A DNA stretch of 64,000 nt from Planctomycetaceae bacterium (GCA_024742875.1 JANSXP010000039.1:1-64000); one strand, 5' to 3'; shown: positions 18,583 through 29,236, numbered from the stretch's first letter. Made by a program: numbers and translations. Notes: generated by a model not told the origin, from the sequence alone.

Positions 18583-19923
18583 ATGTCCGATTTACGTGAA
18601 CACGCTCTTTCCATCTGGCAGGCTGGCGTGTCTGCCGTGGACTCAGAACACCTTGTCCGCAGTCATGTGGCTGTGGATGAGCAGGGCCTGAAAATTTGCG
18701 GTCAGACCATTTCGCTCAACGCAGCCCGCCACATTGAAGTGGTGGGCGCTGGCAAAGCGGGTGCGGGAATGGTGCGAGGGCTGGAGCAGGCGCTGGCCGG
18801 ACTTCCGCATGGCACTACGCTGGGCGGCTGGGTGAACGTGCCGGAAGACTGCGTTGGGCCCACGCAGCACATCAGGCTGTTTGGCGCTCGTCCGGCTGGA
18901 GTGAACGAGCCCACCATCACCGCCGCTGAGGGAACGACCGAAATTCTGCGCCGCGTTGGTCAATTGGACGAGCAGGACATCTGCGTGGTGCTGATTTCCG
19001 GTGGAGGCAGTGCCCTGCTGCCAGCGCCGGTGCCTGAGATCACGCTGCAGGACAAACTGACCGTCACGCGCACCCTGGCGGCCGCCGCAACGCCCATCGA
19101 TGAACTGAATCTGGTGCGACGTGAACTGAGTCTGGTCAAAGGAGGGGGCCTGCTGGCGGCATGCCGCGCCCAGAAAGTCGTGGCTTTGATCATCTCTGAT
19201 GTGATCGGCGATCCGCTGGCCGCCATCGCCTCAGGTCCCACAGTGGCTGCGGCATCAGAGCCACGTCGAGCGCTGGACATCCTTTGCCGCTGTGACCCGG
19301 ACCGTCAGAAAATCGATGAACGTGTGTTCCGTTATCTGGAGCAGAAGCCGGAACGGGATCAGGTTCGGGACGTGGCAGTGACCAATCATCTGCTTGGAGC
19401 CAATGCCGTTGCAGTCGCTGCCGCCCATGCTCGGGCAACAGAACTGGGTTACGACGTCGTCAGTCTGGGATCCGAAAACAGCGGCCATGCGGCCGCACTG
19501 GGCTGCCGCATGCTGGATCAGCTGCGGGCTCACCGGAATCCGCACATGCAGCGACCGCTGTGTGTACTGGCAGGCGGTGAAACCACGGTGGAACTGACGG
19601 CTTATGACGGTCCGCGAAAAGGCGGTCGCAATCAGGAAATGGTGCTGGCGGCCGTCAATGCCTGCCCTGCCCCGGCGGAATGGTCGGGGCTGGTGTTGCT
19701 GTCCGGGGGCACGGATGGCGAAGATGGTCCCACCGATGCAGCCGGTGCTGTGGCCGATCAGCAATTGCTGGAGCGACTTTCCGAATCACGGCTGCAAGCC
19801 GCCGATTTTCTGGCGATCAATAACTCGTATCCGTTTTTCGAACGGCTGGACGGGCTGATTCGTACCGGACCCACTCACACCAACGTGATGGATCTGGCCG
19901 TGGGACTGGTGGCTGGGAAATGA
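18583..19923 (+). CDS. Glycerate 2-kinase, MOFRL family
   Basis: A type-II glycerate kinase of 446 aa that phosphorylates D-glycerate to 2-phosphoglycerate in the cytoplasm. The N-terminal DUF4147 domain has VVGAGKAGAGM (near residue 50) and LISGGGSALLPAP. The C-terminal MOFRL domain has LAGGETTVELT, KGGRNQEMVLA and LSGGTDGEDGPTDAAGA, all hallmark blocks. The ATG at 18583 is chosen because an upstream frame start at 18484 would lie before the terminator hairpin. The gene converges with ruvA, 23 bp away. Confidence 0.95.
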   Translation: MSDLREHALSIWQAGVSAVDSEHLVRSHVAVDEQGLKICGQTISLNAARHIEVVGAGKAGAGMVRGLEQALAGLPHGTTLGGWVNVPEDCVGPTQHIRLFGARPAGVNEPTITAAEGTTEILRRVGQLDEQDICVVLISGGGSALLPAPVPEITLQDKLTVTRTLAAAATPIDELNLVRRELSLVKGGGLLAACRAQKVVALIISDVIGDPLAAIASGPTVAAASEPRRALDILCRCDPDRQKIDERVFRYLEQKPERDQVRDVAVTNHLLGANAVAVAAAHARATELGYDVVSLGSENSGHAAALGCRMLDQLRAHRNPHMQRPLCVLAGGETTVELTAYDGPRKGGRNQEMVLAAVNACPAPAEWSGLVLLSGGTDGEDGPTDAAGAVADQQLLERLSESRLQAADFLAINNSYPFFERLDGLIRTGPTHTNVMDLAVGLVAGK

Positions 19924-19946
19924 CGCCCATTGTGCCGACGTGAGCG

Positions 19947-20564
19947 CTACTGCCGCGTGGACTGGTAGATCTGCGCCAGCACGTCTTCCACCGTTTTGAA
20001 CTTTCTGCCCGTCTCTTTCACTGTCTCGATGCGGGCCATCGCATCCTGCGAGGAATGCCCCACGCTGATGAGCGCATCGTAGGCATCGGTGAAGACATCG
20101 GCCGCCTGATCGGCCGGCAGGTCCGCCGAGACCATCAGAGCGAACTTGGCCATCTTGCGTCGCAGCTTGGCGACAATGCGTTCGGCCACCGCCGCTCCAA
20201 TGCCGGGCAGTGTGCTGAGCTGCTTGATGTCCTGCTCTTCAATCGACGTGGCGAATTCGCGCACCGGACGCACCATCGCCCGCAGCGCCTTCTTGGCACC
20301 CACGCCGTCGACCGAGCAGACGAGTTCGAAAAACTCGCGTTCTGCCTCGTTGGCGAATCCAATAATGCGCGGCGTCAGGCGTCCCTTTTGCGGGTTGCCT
20401 TCCAGATATTCCAGAGTCCGCAGGCTGACGTCTTCACCAATGCGACTTTGCAGCTGGCGTCGCACCATATCGGGAACCAGCACTTCGTACTCCAGTCCGC
20501 CGACCTGGACAAACGCACAAACATCTGTGAGTGAGACGAGTGTCCCCGTGATTCGCGATATCAA
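19947..20564 (-). CDS. ruvA: Holliday junction branch-migration protein RuvA
   Basis: RuvA, 205 aa, binds four-way junctions and loads the RuvB motor. The OB-fold N-terminus, two helix-hairpin-helix motifs ([10 protein letters not shown] and [13 protein letters not shown]) and the C-terminal RuvB-contact domain are all visible. The TTG at 20564 gives MISRITGTL, which matches the universal MI-x-R-(I/L)-x-G start; another TTG at 20603 would add 13 unconserved residues. It is the last gene of an ispF-ruvC-ruvA unit. RuvB is not in this window. Confidence 0.95.
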   Translation of the reverse strand: MISRITGTLVSLTDVCAFVQVGGLEYEVLVPDMVRRQLQSRIGEDVSLRTLEYLEGNPQKGRLTPRIIGFANEAEREFFELVCSVDGVGAKKALRAMVRPVREFATSIEEQDIKQLSTLPGIGAAVAERIVAKLRRKMAKFALMVSADLPADQAADVFTDAYDALISVGHSSQDAMARIETVKETGRKFKTVEDVLAQIYQSTRQ

Positions 20565-20627
20565 AGCTGGCTCTTTCTGTGTCGGTCTCTGCGCGTGCGA
20601 CAATCCGTCCGCCGCGCTGCCGACACG

Positions 20628-21206
20628 TTATATCGCGAACTTCACCGAATGGTAAAGACAAAGCGCCATGGCGGCCGCGTCAGCCACGTCGTTGGGTTCC
20701 AGCACGGACTGCAGTCGCAGTTCGGCTTTGACGGCATGCTGAATCTGCTCTTTGGAGGCCCGACCGCTGCCAGTGAGCAGTTTTTTGACCTGTGTGGGTG
20801 AGTAGTCGATGACGGGCAGTTCAGCGTCGGCCAGCGTAAGCAGAATGCCGCCGCGGGCGTGGGCCATCATCAGGGCTGTGCGGGGGTTCTGCGCGTGGGT
20901 AAACACCTGTTCGAGGGCCACGATTTCCGGACGGCAGTCATCGATGACTTCCCGCAGGCCCTGCGCCAGTTCCTGGACCCGATGATGCAGGGAATTCTCT
21001 CGCGTGGATCGCAGGACGCCCCCTTCGATCAGACGCGGCCCCTGCGGATGGCGTTCCAGAATCGCATAGCCCGTGCGATTCAGGCCTGGATCGATCCCCA
21101 GATAGCGATCATGCTGGGCCGTGGTTCCCTGTGCGTGAACGGAAAATGACATCGACTCTCCACGCAAAGACAAAACGCGGTTACTGGGATCCGGCACGTC
21201 ATCCAT
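20628..21206 (-). CDS. ruvC: Crossover junction endodeoxyribonuclease RuvC
   Basis: RuvC resolves Holliday junctions as a dimer with an RNase H fold. The acidic active-site residues are visible in YLGIDPGLNRTG, VALEQVF and the C-terminal NDVADAAAMAL; family blocks NPRTALMMAHARG and YSPTQVKKLLTG are intact. The frame gives 192 aa from ATG 21206; ATG 21152 gives 174 aa, closer to the family length, and is a plausible true start. It sits 11 bp downstream of ispF and just upstream of ruvA. Confidence 0.95.
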   Translation of the reverse strand: MDDVPDPSNRVLSLRGESMSFSVHAQGTTAQHDRYLGIDPGLNRTGYAILERHPQGPRLIEGGVLRSTRENSLHHRVQELAQGLREVIDDCRPEIVALEQVFTHAQNPRTALMMAHARGGILLTLADAELPVIDYSPTQVKKLLTGSGRASKEQIQHAVKAELRLQSVLEPNDVADAAAMALCLYHSVKFAI

Positions 21207-21217
21207 TGAGGCCAGCC

Positions 21218-21736
21218 TTACTTTGAGTCTTTCGGCATTCGCGTCATCAAAACCACAGCCGATGCCGTGATTGCTTCTCCCCGCCCCACAGGGCCCACCG
21301 CTTCTCCCGATTTTGCCTTCACGTTTATGTCAGCCGACGAAACGTTCAGCAAATCGGCCAGTCGCCTGCGGATCTGCGGCTTCCATTCGCCCAGTCGGGG
21401 GCGTTCTGCACAGATCGTACAATCCAGGTTTTCCAGCTTCCACCCGTCTTTGACGACCGAATCGGTCACGTGCTGCAGCAGCTCGACAGAGTCAGCGTCT
21501 TTCCACTCTGCGGCCGTATTGGGGAACCACTCGCCAATGTCGCCCTGCCCTGTGGCCCCCAGAATGGCGTCAATCACCGCGTGCAGCAGCACATCTGCGT
21601 CACTGTGGCCATCCAGGCCAAATTCGGCCGTCACGTGCACACCGCCCAGCATCAGCGGGCGTCCGCTGACCGTTCGATGCGTGTCATGGCCTTCTCCGAC
21701 TCGATAAACCGGCAGTTCCTGCATGTGTGCGTCCAT
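21218..21736 (-). CDS. ispF: 2-C-methyl-D-erythritol 2,4-cyclodiphosphate synthase
   Basis: IspF, 172 aa, the fifth enzyme of the non-mevalonate isoprenoid pathway, converts CDP-ME 2-phosphate to MEcPP with loss of CMP. Metal ligands are Asp18 and His20 in GHDTH and His52 in HSDADVLLHA. The following DAILGATGQGDIGEWFP and the C-terminal KAKSGEAVGPVGRGEAI are family blocks, although KAKS replaces the commoner KATT. Start is ATG 21736. First gene of an operon with ruvC and ruvA. Confidence 0.96.
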   Translation of the reverse strand: MDAHMQELPVYRVGEGHDTHRTVSGRPLMLGGVHVTAEFGLDGHSDADVLLHAVIDAILGATGQGDIGEWFPNTAAEWKDADSVELLQHVTDSVVKDGWKLENLDCTICAERPRLGEWKPQIRRRLADLLNVSSADINVKAKSGEAVGPVGRGEAITASAVVLMTRMPKDSK

Positions 21737-21831
21737 TCCTGGGGTCCAAAGGCAGCATTTGGCAGAATCGCGCGGAATCCCGACGTCAGCCTGTCTTTGC
21801 GGCGGCGGTCTGCCGTTGACGCCTGTCCGCG

Positions 21832-22794
21832 ATGTTCCGTACGTTTCCGGCAGCGTTCGTGACGGACGCTTCCAGCTTATCAGATTCCGTTTGCATCAGG
21901 CTATCGTCTGTGGTTGCCCGCGCCGTTCTTTCGCTGCTCGCTCTGCTGCCCCTTTGCCTGGGAGGCTGCGCGCTGTTTGCACCGGGAGCCAGTCGTATTA
22001 TGAACAAGCCGGAAGCCCTCAATCCGGCTCAAATACAGGACTTTGAAAAGGCCGTGCCCGTTCGGCGTGTGGTTCGCCTCCAGACTTCCATCATGTCGGC
22101 TCTGGATACGGACAAACGCATTCGTGGGTTGATCTGGGAAGAACTGGATGAAAGTGGTCTGATGTCGCCCAGCGATCGTCGACGCCTCAACCAAAGCGGC
22201 ATTCGAGTTGGCGTTGCGGGCGGCAGTCTTCCGTGGTCGCTCGAAACGCTGCTGCGTGGTGAGCAGTCGGGTTCCGGCAGCCCAGGCTCTGGACGTCCAT
22301 CCAGCTTTGGTATGAATGTCGCCATTCCTGAAGGCAGCCCCTCGATTTTGGAACTCCCCATTCAGGGAGCTTCTCTGTTTGTCCCGCCCAATCAAATCGC
22401 CGGCATGAAGCGAGGTGGCGAACTGAACGACGCTCGCACCGTGATTGAAATGCGGGCCGTGGAATACGGCGACGGCTGGGTGGTGATTCGATTCCTCCCT
22501 CAGATCCACCACGGCAGCATGACTCGGCGATACAGCGTGTCACAGGGGGCCGGCCAGATGCCCGTCCGTCAAAATATCCAGCCACTCTATGAACAACAGT
22601 TCGAGCTGAAACTGCACACGAACGAGACGGTGGTGATTGGCTACTACGAGCAGGATGACTGGACGGTCGGCCGCATGCTGATGCAGTCAGACAATCTGTC
22701 CTACCGCACGGAAAGACTGCTGGCGTTGCGACTGACGTCTTTGGAGGAGGTTGCGGGACAGCAGGAGTTGTCAGTTCAGTACAGCAAGTATTGA
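21832..22794 (+). CDS. Putative lipoprotein, function unknown
   Basis: A 320-aa frame whose lipobox LCLGGC (Cys46) follows a hydrophobic stretch LSLLALLP. With the ATG at 21832 the signal would be 45 residues, longer than usual; a GTG at 21910 would give a normal 19-residue signal and may be the true start. The mature part is mixed alpha/beta, with a Gly/Ser-rich loop (GSGSPGSGRPSS) and a final beta-rich region. No family is recognised. It diverges from ispF and converges with the TPR gene. Confidence 0.65.
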   Translation: MFRTFPAAFVTDASSLSDSVCIRLSSVVARAVLSLLALLPLCLGGCALFAPGASRIMNKPEALNPAQIQDFEKAVPVRRVVRLQTSIMSALDTDKRIRGLIWEELDESGLMSPSDRRRLNQSGIRVGVAGGSLPWSLETLLRGEQSGSGSPGSGRPSSFGMNVAIPEGSPSILELPIQGASLFVPPNQIAGMKRGGELNDARTVIEMRAVEYGDGWVVIRFLPQIHHGSMTRRYSVSQGAGQMPVRQNIQPLYEQQFELKLHTNETVVIGYYEQDDWTVGRMLMQSDNLSYRTERLLALRLTSLEEVAGQQELSVQYSKY

Positions 22795-23003
22795 TTGCGG
22801 CAAAAGTTCATGGCGGCCGGAATCACGGCGACAACACGATCGCCCGGCAAGAAGTCCTGTGCACGGATGATGGCTCTGTGTAAATGCCGGATACAGCACA
22901 CAAGACACGGCACACCGCCTGAAGCCAGGTGGCCGACTCTCGAAACAGGCGGCAGCAATTGTCGGCTCCCATTAAGCCTGAGTGTCGCGTCTGAGTGTCG
23001 AGC

Positions 23004-25157
23004 CTAACTGTCCCCGTCTTTGCGTTCGGCCAGCAGCTTGTCCAGAATCCGCTGGTGCTGCTCGGCGATTCCCGGTTCCCCTAACTCGGTGAACACCCTG
23101 ACGAGCAGGCCACGCGTGACGGGGTTGTCTTTGGTCTTGCTGATACTGGACTCCAGGTCGGCACGCGCTTCTTCCCACCTCTCCAGCGCGATCAGCACCT
23201 CACCGCGCGTGGACAGCGCGTCTTTGTTCCCCGGCACCAGGTCCAGCACCTCATTGGCCAGTCCCAGAGCACGTTGGGCGTCCTTGCGGGATACGGGCTC
23301 GTCTCGCACGATGGCCAGCGCCAGATTGTTAAGAACCACGGGATTGCCCTGGTCCAGCGACAGTGAGCGATCCAGCAGCACACGAGCGCGGGCATGGTTT
23401 TCCAGTTGCAGCGCCTTCAGCCCCAGCATGTTGTAGATCTGCGAATTGGCCACACCATTCGCCAGCATTTTGTTGATGAACTCATCGGCGATGGCAGAAA
23501 ATCGGCCGTCTCCGACAATCTGTTCCGCCAGTCGATCGACCACAAATGCTCCGTTAGTGTTGGTGGCCAGTGCTTCAGTAAGCAGCCCCATGGCTGATTC
23601 CGCGTCGTTGAATGACTCGTCTTTGAGCAACTGATCGTACTGAGCGATGCAGGCGCGGCTGAGGGCCTGCTGCATCAGTCGCGTCTGGCTGGCGGCTTCC
23701 CGTTTCTCCGCGTTCGTCATGGTATCGACATCGTAAGACTCCATGATGCGTGACATGGCCTGCTTGACCACCCGGCGAGCATCATCAAACTGTTCCTTGA
23801 GCGCGAAACAGTTGGAATAGATGGCAACGTCCGTGGGAGACAGTGATTGCTCACGTGCGGCGAACTTTGTGATCAGATTGTCGATCACACGCAGGGATGC
23901 CTCGATGTTGCCGGCACGGTACATCCCTTTCGCCCGAACAATCTCTGTTTGATTGCTGCGATGCGGCGAGTCGGCCAGTACCTGTGCGGCTTTCTCATGC
24001 TGCCCTGACACACTGAGCATCCGCGAAAGTGCAATGTCCTGCTGGACACTGCGCTGCTCCTGATTTTGCAGATATTCGATGCTGGCATCGTAAGCACCAT
24101 CTGGTACGTCGGAATCCTGCTCGTGCAGAGCCATCAGGTTGACAGCCACATCGAGCGAATCCGGTCGCCAGTGCAGTGCCTGTGTGAGAATCATGGCGGA
24201 CTTGTTGCGATTGGCCGGGGTCTCTGCGATGAGTTTCTGAGCCAGTTCCATCAGCATGTCAGTGAGAGCCAGTCGCAGTTCAGGCGTGTCCCTGGCGGCG
24301 ATGCCTTCGCGGAGAATGCGTTCGGCATCTTCGGGCTTGTTTCCCAGCACCAGACTTTTGGCCAATAAAATGCGAGCCTGCTGATCGTTGGGTTCCTGCA
24401 CCAGACGCTGGCGAAAGTGGCTGATGCCGTTGATCAGGTGCTTCTTGTACTGATCCGGCTGTCTTCCCAGGCGTTTCTTGACGACCACGAGTGTGTAATT
24501 CAGCGCTGGCAGATGCTCGACAATCTGCTCCAGGCGATCTTCCGCGGCTTTCAACTGATTCGTGCGCAGGTAATAGTCCGACAGCATCCGGCTGGCGTCC
24601 AGATTGCGAGCATCATCTTTCAGAACAGCCAGCAGTGCCGCTTCATGTTCAGCGGCAGAAACCGGAACCAGTGGCTCTTTTTCCAGATGCTGTTGAGCAA
24701 GCCACAATCGAGCTTTGTTGTAGCCCAGCGGTCCGGTGGCGGTCAGTGGTCTGAGCGCTTGCAGCCCCTGCTCCTTTTCCTCATTGTTGATTAGGTGCAT
24801 GGCGTGGTTGAAGCGAAATAGCTTATCGGCCGGACGCAGTCTGACAAGTCCCGCCAAATAGATGCCCACCGCCTCGGTATCGCCCTGCTGATCTGCGTCC
24901 ACCACGGCCTGCTTGTACGCTGCGACAGTATCCGTGCGCGGCGCTTCCTTCAGCCACCAGACAAATGCAGGGCCGCCGATTGCCAGCACAACAAAAGGGC
25001 TGGCCAGCAGAAGCGCTCCGTAGTTTCTTGAGAAGATGAATCGTTCGAGGAAGCCGAAGAACCAGCCTGTCAGATTTCGCGGGCGGAGCAGATCGTGTAA
25101 TTCGGGAACGGCGCGTTTGCCGGTCGATTCGTCGTAGTGTGTGTCTTTGCCGGACAT
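23004..25157 (-). CDS. Membrane-anchored TPR protein of exosortase module A
   Basis: A 717-aa protein from ATG 25157. A cytoplasmic N-terminus (residues 1-45) precedes one membrane helix (about 46-69), then tetratricopeptide repeats run to the C-terminus. The last repeats (NNLALAIVRDE, LSTRGEVLIALERWEEARADLES) share their layout with the two other TPR proteins of the region. It starts 20 bp after the exosortase A stop. TPR partners are a known part of PEP-CTERM/EPS loci, where they are thought to scaffold envelope assembly; that role is inferred here. It is some 200 residues longer than its paralogs. Confidence 0.88.
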   Translation of the reverse strand: MSGKDTHYDESTGKRAVPELHDLLRPRNLTGWFFGFLERFIFSRNYGALLLASPFVVLAIGGPAFVWWLKEAPRTDTVAAYKQAVVDADQQGDTEAVGIYLAGLVRLRPADKLFRFNHAMHLINNEEKEQGLQALRPLTATGPLGYNKARLWLAQQHLEKEPLVPVSAAEHEAALLAVLKDDARNLDASRMLSDYYLRTNQLKAAEDRLEQIVEHLPALNYTLVVVKKRLGRQPDQYKKHLINGISHFRQRLVQEPNDQQARILLAKSLVLGNKPEDAERILREGIAARDTPELRLALTDMLMELAQKLIAETPANRNKSAMILTQALHWRPDSLDVAVNLMALHEQDSDVPDGAYDASIEYLQNQEQRSVQQDIALSRMLSVSGQHEKAAQVLADSPHRSNQTEIVRAKGMYRAGNIEASLRVIDNLITKFAAREQSLSPTDVAIYSNCFALKEQFDDARRVVKQAMSRIMESYDVDTMTNAEKREAASQTRLMQQALSRACIAQYDQLLKDESFNDAESAMGLLTEALATNTNGAFVVDRLAEQIVGDGRFSAIADEFINKMLANGVANSQIYNMLGLKALQLENHARARVLLDRSLSLDQGNPVVLNNLALAIVRDEPVSRKDAQRALGLANEVLDLVPGNKDALSTRGEVLIALERWEEARADLESSISKTKDNPVTRGLLVRVFTELGEPGIAEQHQRILDKLLAERKDGDS

Positions 25158-25177
25158 GATTTCTATTTCCGTCAGAA

Positions 25178-26263
25178 TCAGCTGAGCGACGCGTAAACAA
25201 TTCGGATCTGCAGGCCAAGAGCGACAAGGCTCAACCCACCAAACATGATGGCTGCTCTGGGGAGCCACGCTGCTGCCGGCAGACTGACATCTGGTTGTGT
25301 TTTGCGAGTCTTCAGATGGAAAAAATTGTTCCACGCAATGATGAACGGATTTCGGAACAACTGGCTGATACCAGTCCCTCGCGTGTCGGGGACCTTACCG
25401 AAAAACATCTCCCAGAATGCGTCTGCACTGAAGACCAGAAAACCCGCCAGGCCCAGAGTGATGTATCCCAGCGTGTCGTGTCTCCAGCCTGTTGACAGGT
25501 CATAGTCAAAGTCGGCCCACGCCACGGAGATGGCACAGATGCGGGCAACGTTCATTACGCCTGCGAATCCTGCAGCGCTCACCAGCACCAGCAGAGAATG
25601 CAGCCAGCGACGCCGGTACCCGCAGATGATCAACGCGGCCAGGAACATCACGGCAAAGAATGACTGCACACCACTGCATGCTTCTTCGACAAGAAATCGC
25701 TTGCCGGGAAACTCCAGCACGTTGCCTTCCCGGAAATGCAGATAACCGAAGAACTCGAGGATACGGCTGCCGACCTTAGTGGTGAGGGTCTGTAGCTCCT
25801 GAATCAGTTTCCCATCCATGCCGACAGGCAGGCGAATGGTGATGGCCAAAAGCAGCCCCAGATAGCCCAGGCTCGTCTCGTACTCCGCATCAAGGCATGA
25901 TCGAGCCACGTTGAAGCAGAAAATGATGAAACCCGCATAGACGCACCAGCGACTGCCGGCAAACGAGCCCCAGGTGAGCAGCGTTAGGTCCATTCCTGCA
26001 AGGATGGCCGTCCATCGATCAAGTCGGATCTCGCCCGGTAGACGTCGACCCCGCAACATCATGCCGAAGGCGATAAACGCGAACGGGAAGAACTGGTAGT
26101 ACTCCAGTTGCCACAGCACCGCGAACTGCTTGAGAACAAACGGCAGGTGGGCAACGCCCAGCAGGCCGGCGCCGATCAGAACAGGCCGCGGAATGCTGCT
26201 GGATTGCTCAGTCGTCACCGGTTGTGGCGATGGCGTTGCTGATTCAGAAGTCTTTTCAGACAT
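25178..26263 (-). CDS. Exosortase A (short form, no fused EpsI domain)
   Basis: A polytopic exosortase of 361 aa. The transpeptidase-like triad is complete: Cys196 in VEEACSG, Arg241 in MNVARI and His262 in TGWRHD. About eight hydrophobic helices are visible between residues 28 and 350. Exosortases cut PEP-CTERM proteins at their C-terminal signal. Unlike the two paralogs in this window it ends after the last helices and has no EpsI-like periplasmic domain. Start is ATG 26263; TTG 26278 is an alternative. Its probable substrate gene lies upstream at 26661. Confidence 0.9.
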   Translation of the reverse strand: MSEKTSESATPSPQPVTTEQSSSIPRPVLIGAGLLGVAHLPFVLKQFAVLWQLEYYQFFPFAFIAFGMMLRGRRLPGEIRLDRWTAILAGMDLTLLTWGSFAGSRWCVYAGFIIFCFNVARSCLDAEYETSLGYLGLLLAITIRLPVGMDGKLIQELQTLTTKVGSRILEFFGYLHFREGNVLEFPGKRFLVEEACSGVQSFFAVMFLAALIICGYRRRWLHSLLVLVSAAGFAGVMNVARICAISVAWADFDYDLSTGWRHDTLGYITLGLAGFLVFSADAFWEMFFGKVPDTRGTGISQLFRNPFIIAWNNFFHLKTRKTQPDVSLPAAAWLPRAAIMFGGLSLVALGLQIRIVYASLS

Positions 26264-26660
26264 GAGGCCTTCCGGCAAAGGACATCAGGAATTTGTGCGG
26301 TCAACGCTGGGATCAGCAAACAACGCACCAAAGTGTTGAAACGTGCGGGAGCCATTGATGGGGGAAGGAACGATGCCACCAAGCCCCGATTTTCCATATT
26401 CGGTAGTCAGTCACGCACGCTCACGACAGAGAAATCGGCATCCGGCCCTCTGCCCCGTCGATTTCGTATCAGACCGCTCCCCTGCCCCCGTTTCCATCAC
26501 GGAAATCCAGTTTAGAGCGTAATTTGCCAGAGCAATGCCGAACTTGCCGAATCTCAGGGAATCACCCGCAGGGGCATCACGTAAACCTAAGTTGCAGCGC
26601 AGCAAAAAGGGTGAACGACCTGTGTCGTTCACCCTTGAAATGTTCTTCACTGCACTCCGA
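26264..26660. other. Leader region of exosortase A with a terminator
   Basis: About 397 bp between the PEP-CTERM gene 1 stop and exosortase A. A strong minus-strand hairpin terminator is at 26604-26637. The remaining 340 bp hold no credible coding frame and probably contain a separate promoter for exosortase A. No promoter boxes can be named with confidence. Confidence 0.4.
26604..26637 (-). terminator. Intrinsic terminator after PEP-CTERM gene 1
   Basis: On the minus strand a 13-bp perfect stem AAGGGTGAACGAC / GTCGTTCACCCTT with an ACAG loop is followed by a short T-run. It begins about 23 bp after the PEP-CTERM gene stop. It should limit read-through into exosortase A. Confidence 0.88.
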
Positions 26661-27215
26661 CTAAGCGGCTCGCTTGCGGCGAATCCGCCATGCAGCCAGA
26701 CCGCCGACCAGGAACAGAGCACAGCTGGATGGCTCTGGAATAGCAGCAGGAGTGGAAAAATTGGTCGTGATGTCAAATACGTAAGAATAGATGCCATCCG
26801 GAGACTCATCCGGAGTGTCGATAAAGATGAAATCGACACCGTCGTCGATTAGTGCCGCGCCCCCATTTCCGCCGGTTCGGGTGACGTCAGTGATGACCTC
26901 TGTAGGGTCGTTTGTGAAGTCAATATTTGAAAAGTCCCAAGCAACGGCAGTACCTAAGGAAGTGAGTCCATTCAGGTTCACGGTCAACGTTAGAACGTCG
27001 CCTGTGAAGTCGAATGTGTATCCAGCCCCAAAACTGTCTGTGTCTGAAAAGTCTGGATTCAACAGAGAAACATCAGCCACTGTTCCTGGCATTCCGCCAA
27101 TCGTCTCTGCGCCACCATCGACCGTTATGTTGTAGTCAACGGACATGATGGTTGCGTTCGCCACCGACGCGATAAGGCAGGCTGAGATAAATTTAATTAC
27201 CGGCCCAAATTTCAT
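26661..27215 (-). CDS. PEP-CTERM protein 1
   Basis: A 184-aa exported protein with both ends of a sorting substrate. There is an N-terminal signal peptide (MKFGPVIKFISACLIASVANA). The C-terminus has PEP at 160-162, a hydrophobic helix (CALFLVGGLAAW) and a basic tail (RIRRKRAA). The central part is Asp/Thr/Gly-rich and beta-like with no recognised domain. AAGGA lies eight bases before ATG 27215. It is followed by a terminator and then exosortase A, its probable processing enzyme. It lies 25 bp downstream of the DUF1559 gene and may be co-transcribed with it. Confidence 0.9.
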   Translation of the reverse strand: MKFGPVIKFISACLIASVANATIMSVDYNITVDGGAETIGGMPGTVADVSLLNPDFSDTDSFGAGYTFDFTGDVLTLTVNLNGLTSLGTAVAWDFSNIDFTNDPTEVITDVTRTGGNGGAALIDDGVDFIFIDTPDESPDGIYSYVFDITTNFSTPAAIPEPSSCALFLVGGLAAWRIRRKRAA

Positions 27216-27240
27216 TTGAATATCCTTGTAAAGAAGCTGG

Positions 27241-28371
<1,131 letters not shown>

Positions 28372-28393
<22 letters not shown>

Positions 28394-28509
28394 TTCTGCA
28401 CCTGCTCCTTGATGAAATCTCGTGAGGCCTTGTGGTACATGATGGTACCACCGGGGATTCTGACCATCACTTCAGGCGATGCAGTAGCACGAACCTTAAA
28501 ATTGCCCAT
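28372..28509 (-). CDS. Possible small protein (45 aa) overlapping the DUF1559 start
   Basis: A frame from ATG 28509 encodes a short protein with a basic-hydrophobic pattern (FKVRATASPEVMVRIPGG, then YHKASRDFIKEQVQKC). Its stop overlaps the DUF1559 start by 22 bp, as expected of a coupled upstream gene. The ribosome binding site is weak (GGCGGA). No family is recognised; it could be a chance frame. Confidence 0.3.
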
Positions 28510-28671
28510 ATTCCGCCAAAATTTCACAATCCGTACAGGTGTTTGATCTTGCTCAAATTTTTGAACACCACTAGATGCCCCACCTGTTTGTATGCATCTG
28601 TACACGCCGGCTGCAGGTGGCCAAAAAAGGGAGCGCGCAGCATTGCGGTGCCACGACACGGTGGGAGCGCT

Positions 28672-29235
28672 CTAACGAGGCTTGTTGACGCTGCTGGCGG
28701 TCTCAGAATCGTTCCGCTGAGAATACACCTGATTGGCGGACACGATTTCAAGTCGAGGCACGTCTGAGCCACCCAGCACGACGGCTCGGCAGCAGATCCA
28801 CGCTCCGTGGCGGACGGTGATGGGGCCAGTCTTCAGCTCAAACGTAGGCGATCGATGGTCGTGGCTGCCTGTGCACAGGTATGCCCCCTGAGACACACAG
28901 ACGTCAGATTCCAGCACCACATTGTCGAGGTTGTCGATCCAGGCTTCGCGACCGATCCAGCAGTGATCTCCGACGGTCAGACGCCAAGGATACTTGATAC
29001 GCACATTGGGGTGCATCACCACGCCCTGCCCGACTTTTGCACCAAACAGCCTCAGCAGGCGTAACTTGAGGCCGTTGAAGGGAAACCAGCCACTTTCAAA
29101 CACCATCAGGCTCAGATAATACCAGACTGTCCGCACAACAAAGCCGCGGCCCGGGTGGTAGAAATCGTTTTGGTAGGCTCCCAAATTCCGCTCATCCAAA
29201 GCGGGACGGGAAACCGGTGGTTTGACGGTCGACAT
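28672..29235 (-). CDS. WcaF-type hexapeptide acetyltransferase
   Basis: A 187-aa left-handed beta-helix acyltransferase similar to WcaF (colanic-acid acetyltransferase). The N-terminal part has RGFVVRTVWYYLS and WFPFNGLKLRLLRLFGAKVG, typical of this subgroup. The hexapeptide core carries the catalytic histidine region GSHDHRSP (His125/His127). The C-terminal coil, usually GVTIGEGAVVGA-like, is much diverged here (SDVPRLEIVSANQVYS) and lacks the glycine pattern. ATG 29235 lies one base after the stop of TPR protein B (TGATATG), so the genes are coupled. It probably O-acetylates a surface sugar. Confidence 0.85.
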   Translation of the reverse strand: MSTVKPPVSRPALDERNLGAYQNDFYHPGRGFVVRTVWYYLSLMVFESGWFPFNGLKLRLLRLFGAKVGQGVVMHPNVRIKYPWRLTVGDHCWIGREAWIDNLDNVVLESDVCVSQGAYLCTGSHDHRSPTFELKTGPITVRHGAWICCRAVVLGGSDVPRLEIVSANQVYSQRNDSETASSVNKPR

Positions 29236-29236
29236 A

